Positions 60,784-64,000 of a stretch of 64,000 nt of DNA are shown one piece after another. This DNA is from Enterococcus columbae DSM 7374 = ATCC 51263 (GTDB lineage Bacteria > Bacillota > Bacilli > Lactobacillales > Enterococcaceae). Below the pieces are notes generated by a model, which ran no database searches, was not told the DNA's origin, and saw nothing but the letters and a program-made list of their open reading frames with translations. Positions within the stretch are counted from its first letter, which is position 1; each line of letters starts with the position of its first letter. A program made the position numbers and the translations under genes. The stretch lies in the NCBI RefSeq assembly GCF_000406925.1, contig NZ_KE136350.1:188202-252201 (forward strand), written 5' to 3'.

Positions 60784-61044
60784 ATAAAAACCTCCTATAT
60801 ATCTATGGAAAATATCGTTTTGTTCTTAAGCCTATTTTATCAAAATTAATATTGAAAAGAAAAAAATATCTAAAAAATAGCAGTAAAAAAATCATTATCA
60901 GTAGCAATTTAATCGGTTAAATCGAAATAAATAGAGAATTAATAAATCAATGTTCGTAAAAATATCAGATAAAAATGAATTATCGCGATGATTTAAGGTT
61001 AAAAAAGAACAAAATACAAACTTTAAGAAAGTTCAATTTTTTTG
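60784..61044. other. AT-rich spacer between response regulator and rRNA promoters
   Basis: I see no gene, repeat or stable hairpin in this 260-bp AT-rich stretch. Confidence 0.5.
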
Positions 61045-61073
61045 TTGACTTCAAGTGATAAACTTGCTAAAAT
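61045..61073 (+). promoter_or_regulatory. rRNA operon promoter P1
   Basis: TTGACT, 17 bp, TAAAAT, about 340 bp upstream of the 16S gene. Confidence 0.7.
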
Positions 61074-61157
61074 AGCCAATGTCCTTGAGATTTTGAGTGT
61101 CTCAAAGGCATGAAGAAACGGCTTCAACAACTAATTAAAAAAAGTTGAAAAAAATAG

Positions 61158-61189
61158 TTGACAGTAAGAAATACATCTGTTAATATAAT
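61158..61189 (+). promoter_or_regulatory. rRNA operon promoter P2
   Basis: TTGACA, 17 bp, TAATAT (or 20 bp to an overlapping TATAAT). Confidence 0.7.
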
Positions 61190-61216
61190 GAAGTCGCAAA
61201 GATAAAATAAAAAATG

Positions 61217-61245
61217 TTGACAAATCTTAATTAAAGTGTTAAACT
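61217..61245 (+). promoter_or_regulatory. rRNA operon promoter P3
   Basis: TTGACA, 17 bp, TAAACT, nearest to the 16S gene. The leader after it has TTTGAAAACTGAACAAA, a sequence typical of antitermination-region leaders in this group. Confidence 0.75.
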
Positions 61246-61406
61246 TTAGAAGTTGTCAAAACAAAGTAGACCTTTGAAAACTGAACAAAAAAGCAAACCA
61301 ATATGTGTAAGGCGCTTCTATTATATAGAAGCAAAAACAACATGCAAGCAATAGCTAGCAAATCAATTTTTTGAGCTTAACAATCAAGATGATTGTATCA
61401 ACTTTT

Positions 61407-62970
<1,564 letters not shown>

Positions 62971-63037
62971 AATATTACGGAATACACAGGTTTTGCTTTT
63001 GTTCAGTTTTGAGAGGTTTACTCTTAAATAAAATATC

Positions 63038-63110
63038 GGGGCCTTAGCTCAGCTGGGAGAGCGCCTGCTTTGCACGCAGGAGGTCAGCGGTTCGATCCCG
63101 CTAGGCTCCA
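63038..63110 (+). tRNA. tRNA-Ala (anticodon TGC) in the 16S-23S spacer
   Basis: A 73-nt cloverleaf: acceptor GGGGCCT with AGGCTCC, D-loop AGCTCAGCTGGGAGAGC, anticodon stem CCTGC/GCAGG with TGC at 63071-63073, and T-arm GCGGTTCGATCCCGC. The CCA end is not encoded beyond the discriminator region CCA overlap. It is the usual spacer tRNA of enterococcal rRNA operons. Confidence 0.97.
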
Positions 63111-63252
63111 TTAGTAGCGTAGCTACTAAAATTGTTCATTGAAAACTGGATATTGAAGAGAAACATCAATTAATAAACCGAGAAAACACCGCGTTGAATG
63201 AGTTTAAGAAGTTCAATTGCTTTATTAAAAAGATCTGATCGCACAGATCGAA

Positions 63253-64000
<748 letters not shown>

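Overview
The window is low-GC Firmicutes DNA carrying a replication origin. Gene content, gene order, and the 16S/tRNA-Ala/23S start point to an enterococcus or close relative. A member of the E. cecorum/E. columbae group is my guess, not something I could test. The origin lies at about 24.5-26.5 kb. Genes on its left (dnaA, dnaN, yaaA, recF, gyrB, gyrA, then rpsF-ssb-rpsR, gdpP, rplI, dnaB) run on the minus strand. Genes on its right (rpmH, rnpA, yidC, jag, mnmE, mnmG, then rsmG, parA, parB, ychF, guaB) run on the plus strand. This is the classical oriC neighbourhood, with four parS sites around it, DnaA boxes on both sides of dnaA, and a DnaA-trio next to dnaN.

Accessory blocks break up this core. 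(1) 4.98-13.6 kb: a glycan operon with aldose epimerase, a GH43 lipoprotein, a GH2 enzyme and a CUT1 ABC importer, divergent from an ArsR-type regulator with a visible candidate operator and a cre site. (2) 21.8-23.1 kb: an MFS exporter gene placed between dnaN and yaaA and bracketed by hairpin repeats. (3) 33.8-36.4 kb: a decayed 2-hydroxycarboxylate transporter and an ABC-2 exporter. (4) 36.6-39.9 kb: a cyclic-di-GMP module with a membrane diguanylate cyclase and a BcsA-type glycosyltransferase whose PilZ domain is cut by an in-frame TAA. (5) 40.3-48.0 kb: glycerol kinase, a LacS-type galactoside permease, a GH36 alpha-galactosidase, a YczE-like membrane protein and an AraC regulator. (6) 55.5-60.8 kb: a polysaccharide deacetylase, serS with a T-box leader, and an OmpR-type two-component system. 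The right end holds an rRNA operon with three tandem promoters, reading away from oriC.

The most unusual structure is a family of about 135-bp modular repeats. Each unit is a 22-bp junction (CACATCCTT...AATCTGTG) plus a 112-115-bp imperfect palindrome. Arm sequences differ completely between subtypes, but length, fold and a 5-nt one-sided bulge near the hairpin base are kept. Three units form array A (21.4-21.85 kb), one unit lies at 23.25-23.4 kb, three inverted units form array B (29.9-30.3 kb), and a decayed copy lies at 53.7 kb. Arrays A and B flank the origin as inverted repeats. One unit in B is a chimera of two subtypes in A, and a repeat supplies the stop codon of the MFS gene.

Other departures from the norm are a GdpP that lacks its membrane and PAS domains, a BcsA-like gene split by one nonsense codon, and a promoter-terminator pair with no ORF downstream of jag (candidate small RNA). 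All family names come from reading motifs in the translated sequence; no database search was possible.
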